A stretch of 64,000 nt of DNA from Exobasidium rhododendri (GCA_026210745.1 CP110630.1:4712001-4776000), one strand, 5' to 3'. Shown: positions 20,807 through 32,465, numbered from the stretch's first letter. Notes: generated by a model from the letters alone, not told the origin. A program made the numbers and translations.

Positions 20807-23800
20807 ATGCCAGTAAATCCGAGGACGAGCGGGTCTGGTGTTTCTGCCGAAAATGTGAGTGGTTTTGGTTCTCGAGCAAAGTGCTTGTAAGGAGCGGTGG
20901 TCAATCGGACGCGACGCGAAGGGCAAGCAATGGTGATCGAATGTGTTTGGGAAGATTATCGCAGGGGGTGTAGCTTTGGACGTTGTAAGCGTAGGCAACG
21001 ACGGAGGGAAGATGCTGCAATCTACGACGTCGCTTCTCGTACCAGCACAGCTTGCATGGTGAATGGAAGGGCAGACACTGAGGATTGTCTTTGCGTGTGT
21101 GGTAGAGCTTGACATCTGCATTCGGAGAGGTGAAAGAAGCCCTAGCGAATAAGGCTTCGGGTTTGAGCACGGTCTCGAACTCTACACCTTCCTCTCTGAT
21201 CTGCTCGCACGCCTTGGTGTGGCTCTTTAGCGATGATCCAGAATCGCTGTTGTAGATGACAAGTACTAACACAGATCTTCCTGGCTGTAGATTATCGCGG
21301 GCAGCCGAAAGAGGGTCAAGCTGGAGGCAGATCCCAGCAGTGCATCTTATAATTCGCCTGCTTCTTCCACGTCTCGACTTCCTGACATCGCACCTGGTGA
21401 TGCAGGACCAGGAGCTGAAGAGGCCACTCACAAAGGTTTCAAATTACTGGACGTCCTCATAAATCGCATCGATGAGTGAGTGGATGGATGATCGATGTGG
21501 GACTCTTGTCTCTGATTGTCCACCTCAAGACTGATCACATTTACGTATAGGGACGACACACCCCTCACAGTACCCTTCCTTGCTCTTCCTTCAAAGATCG
21601 ATTATCCCGACTACTATCAGTTAATAAAGAATCCAATCTCACTCGAGCAGATTCGAAGAAGACTTCAGAACAGGCAATTCTCATCCTTTGAGCAAGTTCG
21701 TATCGCCTGCGAAACAGTTTGTCGGAATGCCAAGAGGTACAACGTCAAAGGGAGTGAGATATACGAAAAGTCACGAGTAATGCATGTGAGTGAGCATGTC
21801 TGAGAATTGGATAATAGCACACGTCTGACTGAACCTTCACCACCACACAGCAAATCATTCTGCATGTGTATGTCGACCTAGTAGAAAAGAATGAAGTCCA
21901 ACCAGCTGGCAGCATCATCTTGAGGAGTGACCCGCCTCTGGAGCAACAGTCTGCAAAGTTGGCAAGATTGGAACAGCAAAGCAAGAGGGCAAGACTAGAT
22001 TACGATGAAGTGGAAGGTCAAGACGTCGTTGGTCGAGTGTCTTTACGACTGAAGAAAGACGATGATATCGACTACGAGGAAGATGAAGACGATGGAGAGG
22101 GGGAGGGGAAGGTAGAGGCAAGCGAAGAAGTCGAAGAAAGGCAAGACACACGTACGAATTCGGTGGTTCGAGATGATGGTGGAGCTACGATTGAGAGGAA
22201 GACATCACAGAACAATGTCACAGTAGCGGTAGCGGAAGAAGATGAAATGGAAGGAGATCTCTCTTCCGCCCCTAATACATACGAGGGCGATCAGGAGATG
22301 CAAGATGGCAGTGGTCTTGACCGGTCTATGTTGACGCTCTCTGGCAAATTCGATCGACGAAAGAGACCCGGGCCTAGGGGTAAGCGGTTGAAGTCTACAC
22401 TGAGACAATTGGTCGCAGAATTAAGGGTTGCGCTGGATCGAAGGTGAGTAGAGACGAAAGTGCTGGTGAGGTGATCCTAGCGTTTCTCCCCCTTTGACGA
22501 TTTGTTGACATGCACACGATTCTTCCTTGTAGTGGCCAGCCCATCACTCGTTTCTTCCTCGCCTTACCATCTCGCTTGCAGTATCCAGATTACTACAAGG
22601 TGATCCTGCGACCGATTGCTCTCGACAGCATCGAGGATAGAGTGAACCACAAAGAGTACATCAATCCTCATGCTCTGATCACCGATCTTCGCCAGATGGT
22701 AGAGAATGCGCAGTACTTCAACGAGGAAGGTTCAGAAATATGGGAAGCGGCAGAAGAAGTTCGGCATTATGTAGAAAGCATCACTGTGCCAACTTTGCTT
22801 GCTGATGGCTTCACATTGGATCCTAACGATACGAGGCAGTCAGCTATGCCGATTGACCTTGCCGCGAACAGCTCCATTCCATCACAAGCAGCCGCCTATC
22901 GTATTCAGACGGAGAGAAGATTAGCGATGGAAAACGGTACTTCGACGGAGATGATCGAGTCTGTCAGTCCTGAAATGTTGGGTCGGACATTACCGGCATC
23001 ATCTAATGAAAGGCTCAAGGTACGATCGAACACGAAAGGCAATCATGCTTCTCCGACACCTGCTCTTGTGTCAGATCTCCAACCACCTGGTCTGGCACCT
23101 TCCAGCGCTGGACTTGGTCTCTCCACCAATGACCCCCTGAATCCTAATCGAATGATGAACCTTCAGAACCCCTACAACGTCGCCATGGCAAGCCCTGGTG
23201 GTCACATACCAGGCCCTGGCTATCCTACCCAATCTTCATCGATTCCAGCCACGCCATCTTCCTATCTGGTGAATGCGAGTCAATCACTCGACACACCATC
23301 AAATGTACTACCGTGGGCAGCGCCGAACTCGAATTCACTCTCTCACCAGATGCACGGCAATCCTACGTACTTTGCACCACAACATCAACACTTGAACGGT
23401 ATCGCTCAAGGACCCAACAGGCAGCTGCCAACGTCTTCGATCATGGCCCCACCGGCAATAGCGGGCTATCCGAATGGTGCTCTGCCCTTCCAAAGACCGA
23501 CTGGTGCTCAGATGCAGCAGCAGCAGCAACAAATTCAACAAATTCAGGACAACTTCCCACAACCTCTAGGAGGCGACATTGCGTCCACTCGGCCTTCGCC
23601 TCCCTTAAGCAAGCGACTTCCCGGTGAAGCAAGTCCTTTCGACCCATTCCAGACGAACGTCTTGCAATTGGAATCGGGAAGTACGATTGTAAAGCAAGCT
23701 GTAGTGTCGCACTTTGATGTGAAAGTAAGAGATAAACATGGCGGAGATGACAAGTTCGTCTCCCGAATAAGGAACGATGTGACAAGGATGCATTCGATAA

Positions 23801-24258
23801 ATGTCTCTCTAGGCGCCTCTGAGCAATTGGAAGTCCAAGTCGATCTGACACCCCGAAACGTCGTGCAAAAAGAGAACGGAGGAGAGGGAAGAGTAGTAGA
23901 AGACCGAAGATGGACTCTCTCAATTCATCACAATGGGAAGGGAATCAAGCCGCACTGGCAGAACGAAGAAAGAAACGGAGTTGTGAAAAAGGCAGTCGAG
24001 GAAACCCCGGCGTCGACGATTGCCCCTCCCACATCTACTTCCACGACGAGAGTTCAAGTGCCCACTGGATCTGCTTGTACCTTCAATTTCACTCCTCAAG
24101 CGGGCGCCAACATCGTCAACGTTCACATCTACCCTCCACCGCCTAATTCGACCCTGCAGGAGATTGTGAGTAATGAAGGGCATCCTCTGCGTTCGAAGGC
24201 AAAAGCCCTGCTAGATTTGCCAGAGAGGTATAGACTTCTGTTCTACTGTCGACCGTGA
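20807..24258 (+). CDS. RSC4: RSC4-type tandem bromodomain chromatin-remodelling subunit
   Basis: Five exons (20807-20854, 21291-21475, 21551-21785, 21851-22443, 22533-24258) give 928 aa. Bromodomain 1 is at about 62-165 (YPDYYQLIKNPISLEQI ... CRNAKRYN) and bromodomain 2 at about 335-450 (YPDYYKVILRPIALDSI ... NAQYFN). Both keep the acetyl-lysine-binding Asn. An acidic linker separates them. A Pro/Gln-rich region follows, and a C-terminal beta-rich domain starts near VVSHFDVKVRD. This layout matches Rsc4, which tethers the RSC complex to acetylated histone H3. Exons 2-5 are certain. Exon 1 (MPVNPRTSGSG) is inferred because exon 2 has no ATG; it needs a 436-nt intron with a TACTAAC branch site near 21265. 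Confidence 0.85.
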
Positions 24259-24497
24259 TCAGGTAGTAAATGTTCCACTTTGTCCTCATCGTTCAGTGGC
24301 TGAGACGCCGCTTCGTTGTACCTTTAAATATACTCTTCTGATAACAGTCAAACGATGTAGAAAGGTGGCCAATCTAGGGTGCGATGGTGGTGGTAATGCG
24401 TAGTAGTACAGATGAGGAGAAGAGGAGGGGGAGGAGGATCACATGTAGTGGGGTAAGAAGGGCTTCTTCAGGCGACTCCGGCTGATGCCACCCCGAA

Positions 24498-26023
24498 TCA
24501 ATCTTCATCATCTTCGTCGCCTTGAAAGATGGGCAAGAGCTTCAATTCAACATAGCCTTGACTCTCAGGATCCAATTGAATGTTCCGATTGTTGGCGGCA
24601 TTGGTGTCGACATGGGGATTGAGTGCCTGTTCGACACGCTTGGGAAACAGGCATTGTAGATCCATCATGCCCTCATCGCAGATCCGGAGCGACGTCTTCA
24701 GCGAAGTCTGGAGCGCTTTGAGACACCTCTGCAAGTCAGCAAATTGATATGTTTTAGAATTGTTGTACGAGCAGGTGAATTGCTCAAATACTCTATTCTG
24801 ATTTGGAAGATGTAGCTGAGGGAAGGAGCAAGAAGTTTGTGTCAGGAACTTCAACCCCTTCATAAGTGAGCAGGGCGCCTCCCCTCACTCACTTCGGTCG
24901 AGCCATTATCACCCTCGGACTTTATCATCATCATCTGTACTGTCCCAAGCTCTCGAGTGTTGCCGTCCCCTCCTTCCTCTTCCTCTTCTTCTCCTCCTCC
25001 TCCTCCCCCTCCTCCTCCTTCGCTTCTTGAGCCGGCAGTTGACATGATAATGGAAGACGCCGCTCTTGATTGTTGCATCAATATCGAATTATGAAATGCC
25101 GTACTACCTGCTTGCTTGCTTGCAGCCTTTGAGGTGTTTGAAAATGAGAAAGTCACTTCTTTACTCGTCGCATCGATACTCTGCAAAGCGTCAGTCAGAT
25201 CTTTGGAAGCCATAATAACCTGATCTATCACATTGTCCGACCGGAAAGGCATGTCGGTAAGCATGTGTGGGTTTACTTCGTAAGTAGTCAACTCGCATCG
25301 AGTGGAAGTATTGCCTTCCTGTAGCCTTTTGCGTTTCACCCCGGGAAGAAGTCGGACACGAAATCTCAGCCTTTGACGACGTGAGCGAAGACACCATACA
25401 TGTATTCTACTCACTCTAGTCGCAGCGGACTGCCTTGTCCCTCGTATATGATGGTCATCTCTGTGTCTATCGGACCGCCACCGTTCGATGGAAAGCGCCT
25501 TTCCCTCTCCTTTCGCAGCGCTACATCTTCGTCTCTCTCTTTTGCCTTACCTGGTATTGAAATACCAGCATTGCCATAGATATTAAGGCAGACAAGCAGA
25601 TCGCTGAGTGAGATCTCGAAGATAGAAGCTGGTAGGTCCTCGTCATCGTCGTCTCTCTGATCGATGTCCTCCTGTTGGGCAGTATAGGTGTACTCGTTGA
25701 AGAGTCCGGCAGTGAGATAGGCAGTAGCTTGAAGAACACCGTTGACTTCTGTAGTGAATTGTAATCCGTAATCAGCAACTGAGACATGGCAGAGCTGTGG
25801 ACAAGAGAGTAAACGATGAGATTTGCCGCAAACATTTTACCTGCTCCTCCCCTATGGGCTTCAACGTAAAAGTGCTCACCGTCGTGAATGCAATAGCGCG
25901 CAGGATCAGAGCAAACGTTCGGACATCTCTTACTACAGCCTTCAGCACCGGTTTCGTTGGCTGGAGTCCAGGAATGGTGGAAGCTGCGCTCAGTCTCGTC
26001 TCGATAGTCTGACTCTGCGGCAT
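24498..26023 (-). CDS. RAD1: RAD1 / Rec1 subunit of the 9-1-1 checkpoint clamp
   Basis: Five exons (26023-25880, 25794-25551, 25460-25415, 25325-24893, 24815-24498) give 394 aa. Recognisable segments are LCHVSVADYGLQFTTEVNGV, IFEISLSDLLVCLNIYGNAG, MTIIYEGQGSPLRLE, RCELTTYE and LKTSLRICDEGMMDLQCL, all in Rad1/Rec1 order. It forms the PCNA-like ring with Rad9 and Hus1 that is loaded at damaged DNA; the Ustilago member is Rec1. A Gly9-Glu6 run with an acidic flank interrupts the second half (about residues 245-265). Intron 3 could end at either of two in-frame acceptors; I chose CAAAAG at 25326 because the other leaves a 44-nt intron. An ACGCGT lies upstream. Confidence 0.92.
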
Positions 26024-26342
26024 TATTTCCCTCCCGCCTGCCCGCTTGCCCTTTCCACTTTCAGCTGTTGTGATGGTGTGTTGGTCTTTTCTTCCTTCTT
26101 TACAAAATAAAACGCAAGTACAAAACTGTATCAGAGTCGTCGACCCCTGCGAAGTTGCTTATTTCTCCACCTTCTTCCACGCGTGAGCGGTGACCAAAAA
26201 TAGAGTGTCGGTTGCCTGTTCTTCCTGCAGACAGCTGTACGAACCTTTATCTTTCTGTGCCAGTTCGATAGGGATCGTCGACCCCGAATCAAGCTCAAAC
26301 GGCGCCAGGGAGAAAGTCTTTCATTTTTCATCTGGACTCGTC
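26024..26342. promoter_or_regulatory. Divergent promoter, RAD1 / SYM1, with ACGCGT
   Basis: 319 bp between the starts. One perfect MluI cell-cycle-box core, ACGCGT, is at 26179-26184, about 155 bp upstream of RAD1. No coding potential. Confidence 0.5.
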
Positions 26343-27359
26343 ATGGCCGCCTTTCAACGATTTCTACAGGCTTCAAGCTCTACGCTCCCTCGACAGTGTG
26401 CAACAGCAGGATTCCTCTTTGCAACGTGCGTCCCTTCTGTCTAGACCACATTGGAGCAGTGAATGAGAACTTGTGCCAGACGCTGATACGATCCTGAATG
26501 TCTCTTGTCCGCCTTGAAATCCTAACACAGAGGTGACTGCATCGCACAGCAACTCATCGAAAAGAAAGGCAGAAATCATGACCTGATACGAACTGCTAGG
26601 TTGTCAGCCTATGGGTGAGCCTACTGTCGTCTTGGTGCAGTGCCTGCATCGTCTCGTATTCTTACAATTCGTCACTACTTCTTCTTTACTCCTTTTCCTT
26701 CCTACTTCCGCGTGAACGTTATCGTGACTCCTTGCAACAGTGGTTTGATATTCTCGCCAATCATGGCGATTTGGTTTGGTAAAGTCCTCGAAAAGGTCCC
26801 GTACAAAGGAACGCTAGGAACGGTCGTGAAAGTAGGTCTAGATCAAGGATTCGCTGCCCCCAATATGCTGGCTCTTTTCTTCACTGCGACAACCCTGATG
26901 CAAGGCAAGAGCACCGCAGATGTCAAAGAGAAGCTTAGCGATGTGAGTGCAGACGCTTTTTACTAATTGGCTGTATTATGAGGACGTGCTTAAAACGTAT
27001 ACCTCTGCCAAATTTGACAGTCTTACTGGAGCACACTCAAGACATCCTGGGCTGTCTGGATCCCAGTGCAGACGATCAACATGGCGTTTGTACCGCCGAG
27101 TCAGAGATTGCTCTTTGTGTGAGTCAAAGGTCGATAAAGGCAGTGAAGAGACGGTCGTGCTGAGAGAATGTGACTACTACTACTTTCCCTTTCCAGTAAT
27201 GTCATCTCCATCTTCTGGAACACTTTCCTGGCAGTGGTAGCAGGAGGAGGAGCAAAGGAAGCAGACAAAGGAGAAGAGTCCGTTGAGATGGGAACGCTTC
27301 CGCAATATTCCTCCAAGATCCCTGAACTTCGCGATGTAAAAGCAAACAAGTTTGCATAG
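26343..27359 (+). CDS. SYM1: Mpv17/PMP22 family mitochondrial inner-membrane protein (SYM1 type)
   Basis: Five exons (26343-26425, 26531-26614, 26741-26942, 27021-27118, 27197-27359) give 209 aa with clean phases. Family signatures are [67 protein letters not shown] and [20 protein letters not shown]. Four membrane segments are expected. Sym1/Mpv17 proteins form channels or metabolite carriers of the mitochondrial inner membrane needed under heat or ethanol stress. The charged C-terminal tail ([14 protein letters not shown]) is longer than in yeast Sym1. A peroxisomal PMP22 paralog is possible, but the N-terminus, which is basic, Ser/Thr-rich and lacks acidic residues, favours mitochondria. 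Confidence 0.9.
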
Positions 27360-27565
27360 ATTACAGCATGAAGTGTAGATTAATATTGACACCTCCGCCG
27401 CACCTCGACAGAATGCGTTCATGCAAGGTCCCATCGTAGTCCACAAGGAAAGGTAGAAGCCAGTCGGGGAGAATTAAGTGGAGAAAGGGGAAGGGAAGCT
27501 GAAGTCTACTTCAAAGTAGGAAGGGTGAGGAAAAAAAGGGGGATTCAATGTTCGAGTAGTACAGT

Positions 27566-27587
27566 CTAGGCTCCATTGCTTTGAGCT

Positions 27588-27619
<32 letters not shown>

Positions 27620-28851
27620 TTGCTTTGTACTCGATTCCTTCAAAGCCAGAAGTTGTCGACTAAGGAAAGAGAGTGAAAATTCGATCAGCCAACGACTACG
27701 GGAAAGGACAAGAGCTGTTCATTTGCTCCACACACCTTCTGAAGGATTCGTAGTGTGTCGCTGAGGTGGTCTCAATGAGGTCTTGAAGATGCGTTCGGGT
27801 GAGGAAGTCTGCAAGCAAGGGAGAGCATGTCTTAGTCCTCCTTCCCTCTTTCCTTAAGACACATCACAGTGACGCTTTCCACAAACTCACTCCTTAAGAA
27901 AACAAACTCGCAGTGGTTCTCATTCTCTACGTTGACTACTCCATATCGATTCTTGCGTCCCCGAACAGTCTTTCCATCGATCACAACACTATTCTCACTT
28001 CCCACGACAGCAAAGGGGATGAGTGACTACGAAGAAAGGGAGGAGTGAGCAAGCAGTACATCCCTGCCAGAAAGTCACCTCCCACCGTTGCAATTTGCAC
28101 TCACTCGAATCTGATCATTCAGCTCGCGCTCCTCTTCCTCGTGGTCTTCATCGTCGTATGGGTACAGTCGAATGTTGTTGTACTGCATCTCCGCTCTGAT
28201 CCTCTCCTTGAACAACTCTCGCTCTTCCAATGTCAGGCTGTCGCTCTTGGCAATTACTGGCACCACATTGACCACATCAGACAGCTTCTTCATCACAGTC
28301 ACGTCAATCGGTCGGAGTCCGTGTCCAGTGGGATTGATGAAGAACAGGCAGCAGTGAATTCTTGTGTCGGTGATGTATCGATCACGCATAGCCGTCAACT
28401 CCTTTCGAAGGTAAGCGCTATGTTGGTCTTTGATATACTTGATAATGGGATCCCAGCAATTCTCATTGTTGACCTGATCACCAAATCCAGGAGTGTCGAC
28501 GATATTTAATTTCAGCTTGACGCCGTTCTCCACAATCACTGCATCGTGCACAGTGGTCAGTATCTGTGGTCGTCGTTACAGGAACGCCCTCGCTCCCTAC
28601 TTACAGTGAGTGACTGGGTGAATCTCTGTAGTGCTTCTAGGTACCTCGTAAGCCTCCACTCTGCCCTTCGATTCGATCAGATGACTGGCAAACAGTGTGT
28701 TGATCAATGTTGACTTTCCCAGACCAGTCTGACCCACTACCATGACGTTGAACTGAAAGCCTCTCTTGAGCAACTTTTGCTCTATCTGCATAGGTAGACT
28801 GTCAAAACCAACATAGGAGCTGAGAGGCATGGGATCAACGGCAGCGGCCAT
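27566..28851 (-). CDS. CDC10: Septin CDC10
   Basis: Five exons (28851-28605, 28538-28105, 28026-27891, 27808-27736, 27659-27566) give 327 aa, close to yeast Cdc10. Motifs: P-loop [19 protein letters not shown] (G3), AKSD (G4), [18 protein letters not shown] and the septin-unique element ending [20 protein letters not shown]. There is no C-terminal coiled coil, as expected for the Cdc10 group. Septin filaments organise bud neck, septum and hyphal cortex. The protein ends in about 12 glutamines (CAA/CAG mix) plus AQSNGA. For intron 1 I used the 66-nt splice to GCAG, which restores frame (THLIVENGV); the nearer ACAG gives a 41-nt intron and a frameshift. Confidence 0.94.
27570..27625 (-). repeat. 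CAA/CAG repeat encoding the septin C-terminal poly-Gln
   Basis: About a dozen Gln codons in a mixed CAA/CAG order close to the stop codon of the septin gene. The triplet run is likely to vary in length between strains. Confidence 0.8.
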
Positions 28852-29288
28852 GGTGTATATGTGTGATGTGGTCGAGAAGCTGAAGTAGCCAAGACTTGAC
28901 ACGAGTTGTGCTGAATGCGAGACAAAGAAATGGTCCGGCTTAAGGGAAGGTAGAGAGAAGTAAAGAAAAAGGAGAGCAGGTCAATGAATACGGAGCAAAG
29001 AGTTGATAATCTGACGGGCTAGCGTCTTTGGAAAGTCTTTAGCAAGTGCAGGCTGGCTGGCGAAAACAGATTCGACCTTCTTGGGCAGAATTAAAGCTTT
29101 CCCTCGTATATTCCACGTGGTCGGAGAGGGCCAACTACAGGATTCTCGCTTTTACGTCCTAGTGACACGGTGAAAGTATACATATGATGAACACATTATA
29201 AAAGTTACATGGACAGTGACAATGACGGTGGGTGTACAAATGCTACTAGAATTACAGTATGGTGGAATGCTTGAAGGAATACGTATAT
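28852..29288. other. Intergenic stretch: septin promoter and DNAJC17 3' end
   Basis: 437 bp between two minus-strand genes. It is purine-rich in plus orientation near 28920-28985, and AT-rich with several ATATG/TATA-like words near 29170-29290. No gene seen. Confidence 0.5.
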
Positions 29289-30578
29289 CTATATGGATTG
29301 CTCTTCCACTTGTCGAATGGCCTCTTCCATCCTTCTTCGCTCTGCTTCTCTCATCTTCTGTAGTGTTGATGATTCAAAATCTGCCTTTTCCAGATTGCCC
29401 TTGGTCTTGCCTGACTCCAAGCCTTGTTCGATCGACGACGTACTGAAGGAAAAGCTAGGAAAAAGTTTGAGTGAAGAAGTTCTGTCGGTAGAGCTCTGGT
29501 TCGTGTCCGTTCTGTTTTTCATCCTGCTCAAGATGTCGTGCTCCGGCGGTGAATATGGTCGCCCGCTACTCGTGAGTGATTCATCATCGTCGCTCGCACT
29601 AGCAACTTCAGTAGATAGTCGACCATGATCTCTCAGCCATGTGACCCTTGTGGGCTCTCCGTTTCTAGCTGCATCCTGACTAGAGTCAACAGACCGAGAG
29701 CCAGCTGCCCAGCCGATCCAGACATCCTCTAAGACATGTGCCAGACCCGGTCCTCCTGCTCTTAATTGGCTACCTCTTTTGACAGCTGCAAATGCTGAAT
29801 CTAGTGTCTTAAATGTAGCATGTGCTGTGACTTCTCTAGATTTCTTCTTGCCGACCTTTGGTGATTTCCAGATAAGGGAGTCCAATTTCCCAAATCGAAC
29901 TTCTAGACCTTGAGCAAGCGGTGTATTCAATGCGGAATCTCCTGAGGAGGAAGCTGTCGTTGATGTCGTGAGAAGGGCAAGTTGGTCCGAAGGAAAGCGA
30001 AGACGAACCGTGAGATCTAGGGGGCCAAGATCGGGCTGTCCTTGTAGCAGTGGCTCGGGTACGGATATTGATGAGCTGTGGTGCATATCGTTCACCCTTT
30101 GACTTTTTTCATTTTGTCCTCTCGTAGCCTGCTTCTCGGCCTCTAGGGCCCTCTTCTTCTCTTTTTCTTCTCTCAGCTTTCGACCCTCTTCTCTGAGCTT
30201 TTCCAAGGTCGCACTCCTCTTTTTTTCATCGTGAATACCTTTAAACCTCTTCGCTCTTTCCTCTTCCTCTTTCCTTTCCAACTCCTCGGCCATCTCTTTC
30301 CTCTTCCCATCATAAGCGCCTCTCCGTTCCTTTCTTGCTACCTCTGCCTTGTTCCTTTCTGCCGCTGCAAGCCGAGCAGAGGGATCCATCAGGATCTCAT
30401 ATGCCAACTGCATTTCATGAAACTTGGCAGACGCCACCTCCGGATCTTCATTGAGGTTTTTATCCGGGTGTAATGCTAGCGACAATTTCCGGTAAGCCTT
30501 CTTGATCTCTGCTTCGGTAGCACTCGGACTCAGGCCCATCACCGCAAAGTGATTCATCTCCTCCTGAAGGCGCACCAT
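29289..30578 (-). CDS. J-domain spliceosome-associated protein, DNAJC17 / Cwc23 type
   Basis: A single exon of 429 aa. The N-terminal J domain (about residues 7-75: NHFAVMGLSPSATEAEIKKA, then the HPD of LHPDKN) is followed by a long Lys/Glu/Arg coiled region. Next comes an RRM-like segment (TVRLRFPSDQL ... LEVRFGKLDSLIWKS ... AHATFKTLDSAFAAVKRG). The order J domain, charged helix, RRM-like is characteristic of DNAJC17/Cwf23/Cwc23, a nuclear cofactor linked to spliceosome disassembly and Prp43. Upstream in-frame codons exist only without a good ATG, so the ATG at 30578 (MVRLQEEMNHF) is chosen. The C-terminus is Ser-rich then helical (MREAERRRMEEAIRQVEEQ). Confidence 0.88.
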   Translation of the reverse strand: MVRLQEEMNHFAVMGLSPSATEAEIKKAYRKLSLALHPDKNLNEDPEVASAKFHEMQLAYEILMDPSARLAAAERNKAEVARKERRGAYDGKRKEMAEELERKEEEERAKRFKGIHDEKKRSATLEKLREEGRKLREEKEKKRALEAEKQATRGQNEKSQRVNDMHHSSSISVPEPLLQGQPDLGPLDLTVRLRFPSDQLALLTTSTTASSSGDSALNTPLAQGLEVRFGKLDSLIWKSPKVGKKKSREVTAHATFKTLDSAFAAVKRGSQLRAGGPGLAHVLEDVWIGWAAGSRSVDSSQDAARNGEPTRVTWLRDHGRLSTEVASASDDDESLTSSGRPYSPPEHDILSRMKNRTDTNQSSTDRTSSLKLFPSFSFSTSSIEQGLESGKTKGNLEKADFESSTLQKMREAERRRMEEAIRQVEEQSI

Positions 30579-30771
30579 GCTTGGTGATTTTGCTGGATGG
30601 CAAATTAGAGTATGCGCAGATCGGTGCCTGATCAGTGACGACGCACTGTGTAGAAGTGTGTGCAAAGGGAAAGTGAGAAGAAAAGAAAATGCTCAAACTC
30701 TAATTATGGCGCGTCATCCATCCATCACAAGCCTCGACAGGCCACAAAGTAAAAAGATTTGAGCGATGATG

Positions 30772-30793
30772 TTTTTTTTCTTTTTTTTTTTTT
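30772..30793 (+). repeat. Poly-T tract
   Basis: A run of about 21 T interrupted by one C, between the DNAJC17 promoter and the aminotransferase 3' end. On the minus strand it is an A tract just past the aminotransferase stop on the DNAJC17-promoter side. Confidence 0.7.
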
Positions 30794-30850
30794 CGTTTAC
30801 TGTTGATTATATGATACATGCATGTCTCACACAAACGTCTATCGTTTCCC

Positions 30851-32465
30851 TCAAGCTGGCATTTCGAGACCTTGCTCTCGCCAGGCTTCCTCCACTACAC
30901 TTCGAAGCCTTTTGAATCCTTCTTCGACGTCGTCCTCTGGAATCAAGCTAAAGCTAGTCCTGACGTAGCACGAGCTCCCCTTCTCTGGTAAGAAGCTCAT
31001 TCCGGGCACAGCTAAGATCCCCTTGGCCTTGGCCTTTTCCGAGATGAGTGCATTTGAATCACCTACAGATGATTCTTTGGTCGGTGGAAGCTTTAATTTA
31101 AGCCACAAGAACATGCCGGCTACGGGTCTGACCCAAGTAGCAACTTCCCTTTGTTTCTTTGAGGGGTCGCTTCCTAATATCATTTTTGCTTTGGCTTCGA
31201 AGTTGTCACGCCTCTTCAGGTAAAAGCTGGCTACATTGTCTCCATGCCTCAAAAGACCATCGTGGCCCCAGTGTTGAAGTAGTTTATAGGTGATCACTTG
31301 AGAAGCTCCCGAAGGTTGCAGGTTGGCCACGGCTGTTTCGGCTTCGATGTAGTGTAAAATAGTTGTCGACCCTGTAGCATATCCCATTCGTATACCAGCG
31401 GACAAGATCTGTTGTGGAGGATAGATATCTCCCTTAGTGGGGAGAAGAAGTGGCCATAGAGCACATCTATACTCACCTTGGAGAAGCTGTCGAAGCGCAT
31501 AACCCAGCCTGTTCCCCACTCTTCGGCTCCTTCTTGATCAAGATCCCAGTAGGTTCTAGGCCTTGCTCTCGTTTCCGGTGATCCTTTCCCCAATCCTTGA
31601 AAGCTCAGAAGCATGTATGGGTCATCTTCTAGGAGTAATATGCCATACTCTCTCACTACTTGTAGAACATCCCTCTTTCGCTCTTCCGACGCAGTTGTAC
31701 CCGAAGGATTGGCACCTGTAGGCGTGGTGTACACAAATTTTGGAAATCGCAAAGTCTTTGTCGCCTCTGATGTTGACCAGGAAGATAGAATCTCTCGAAG
31801 CGAAGTGGCGGTCATACCTTCATTGTCTGAAGCTACGGCAATCATTCTTGCATCTAATGAAACGAGTTGAGGTAGGACCCCTGCATAAGCAGGTGATTCG
31901 ACCAAGCACGAGTCTCCTGGATTGAGCAATGTATTGAATGCCTGAAGAAGCTCACTACGGGGTAAGCTCTCTTGCTGCAACATAACTTGACAAACTCCTT
32001 CATCATCCTCACCTTTGTCAGTAAATCTTGACTGCCGTGACCGACATTGATGGTCCATGGATTGTGACCACCTTGGATTGCATCGCCTTCTTTTACTATT
32101 TTTCGATGATGCATCTTCGACTGCCATTGGGTAAGCCATTTCACCAGGGCTGGCATACCAGGCGTTAGACCATATTGCAGTGCGGTCTCCAATTCGCTTC
32201 CTTTGATGGTGAGACTGGTTTGATTCTTACCGCTACCTTCTGCATCTGGCTTCAATCTCAAGGTGATCTCATCCAAAGGGAAAGTGGAAGCATTTGGCTT
32301 TCCAGCCAAGAACGAAAGCATCCCCGGTAATGACTCGGCAGGAAAAAGGGATCTGATAGGGCTTTGGGGTCGACGAAGAGCTTGATCAGCAATCAAAGCT
32401 TTGTGATGTAAGCCCGGACCCTTCATCTTGTGACCGTTGACCCCATTAGGAATTGTGGTAGTCAT
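30851..32465 (-). CDS. PLP-dependent class I aminotransferase (ARO8 / kynurenine-aminoadipate type)
   Basis: Three exons (32465-32013, 31941-31477, 31408-30851), all phase 0, give 491 aa. Family marks: LPGMLSFLAGKPNASTFPL, NVGHGSQDLLTKAFNTLLNP, VYTTPTGANPSG, LLLEDDPYMLLSFQG, the PLP lysine in RFDSFSK/ILSAGIRMGY (split by intron 2) and CYVRTSFSL. It transfers amino groups from aromatic amino acids, kynurenine or 2-aminoadipate to 2-oxoacids; which substrate is preferred cannot be read here. No targeting signal is obvious, so it is likely cytosolic. Intron 1 was set at 71 nt because this restores the conserved TKAFNTLLNPGD. A 38-nt alternative would add eleven unmatched residues. Confidence 0.9.

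Noticed and set aside
21077-21240. tRNA-like words (GGTAGAGC and GGTCTCGAAC) in the RSC4 intron
   Set aside because: No matching acceptor, anticodon or T-arm pairing could be drawn.
28564-28604. A 41-nt intron in the septin gene ending at ACAG
   Set aside because: Below the size of every other intron here and gives a frameshift; the 66-nt version restores the conserved septin sequence.
31975-32012. A 38-nt intron in the aminotransferase gene
   Set aside because: Too short and adds residues with no family match; the acceptor 33 nt further restores TKAFNTLLNPGD.
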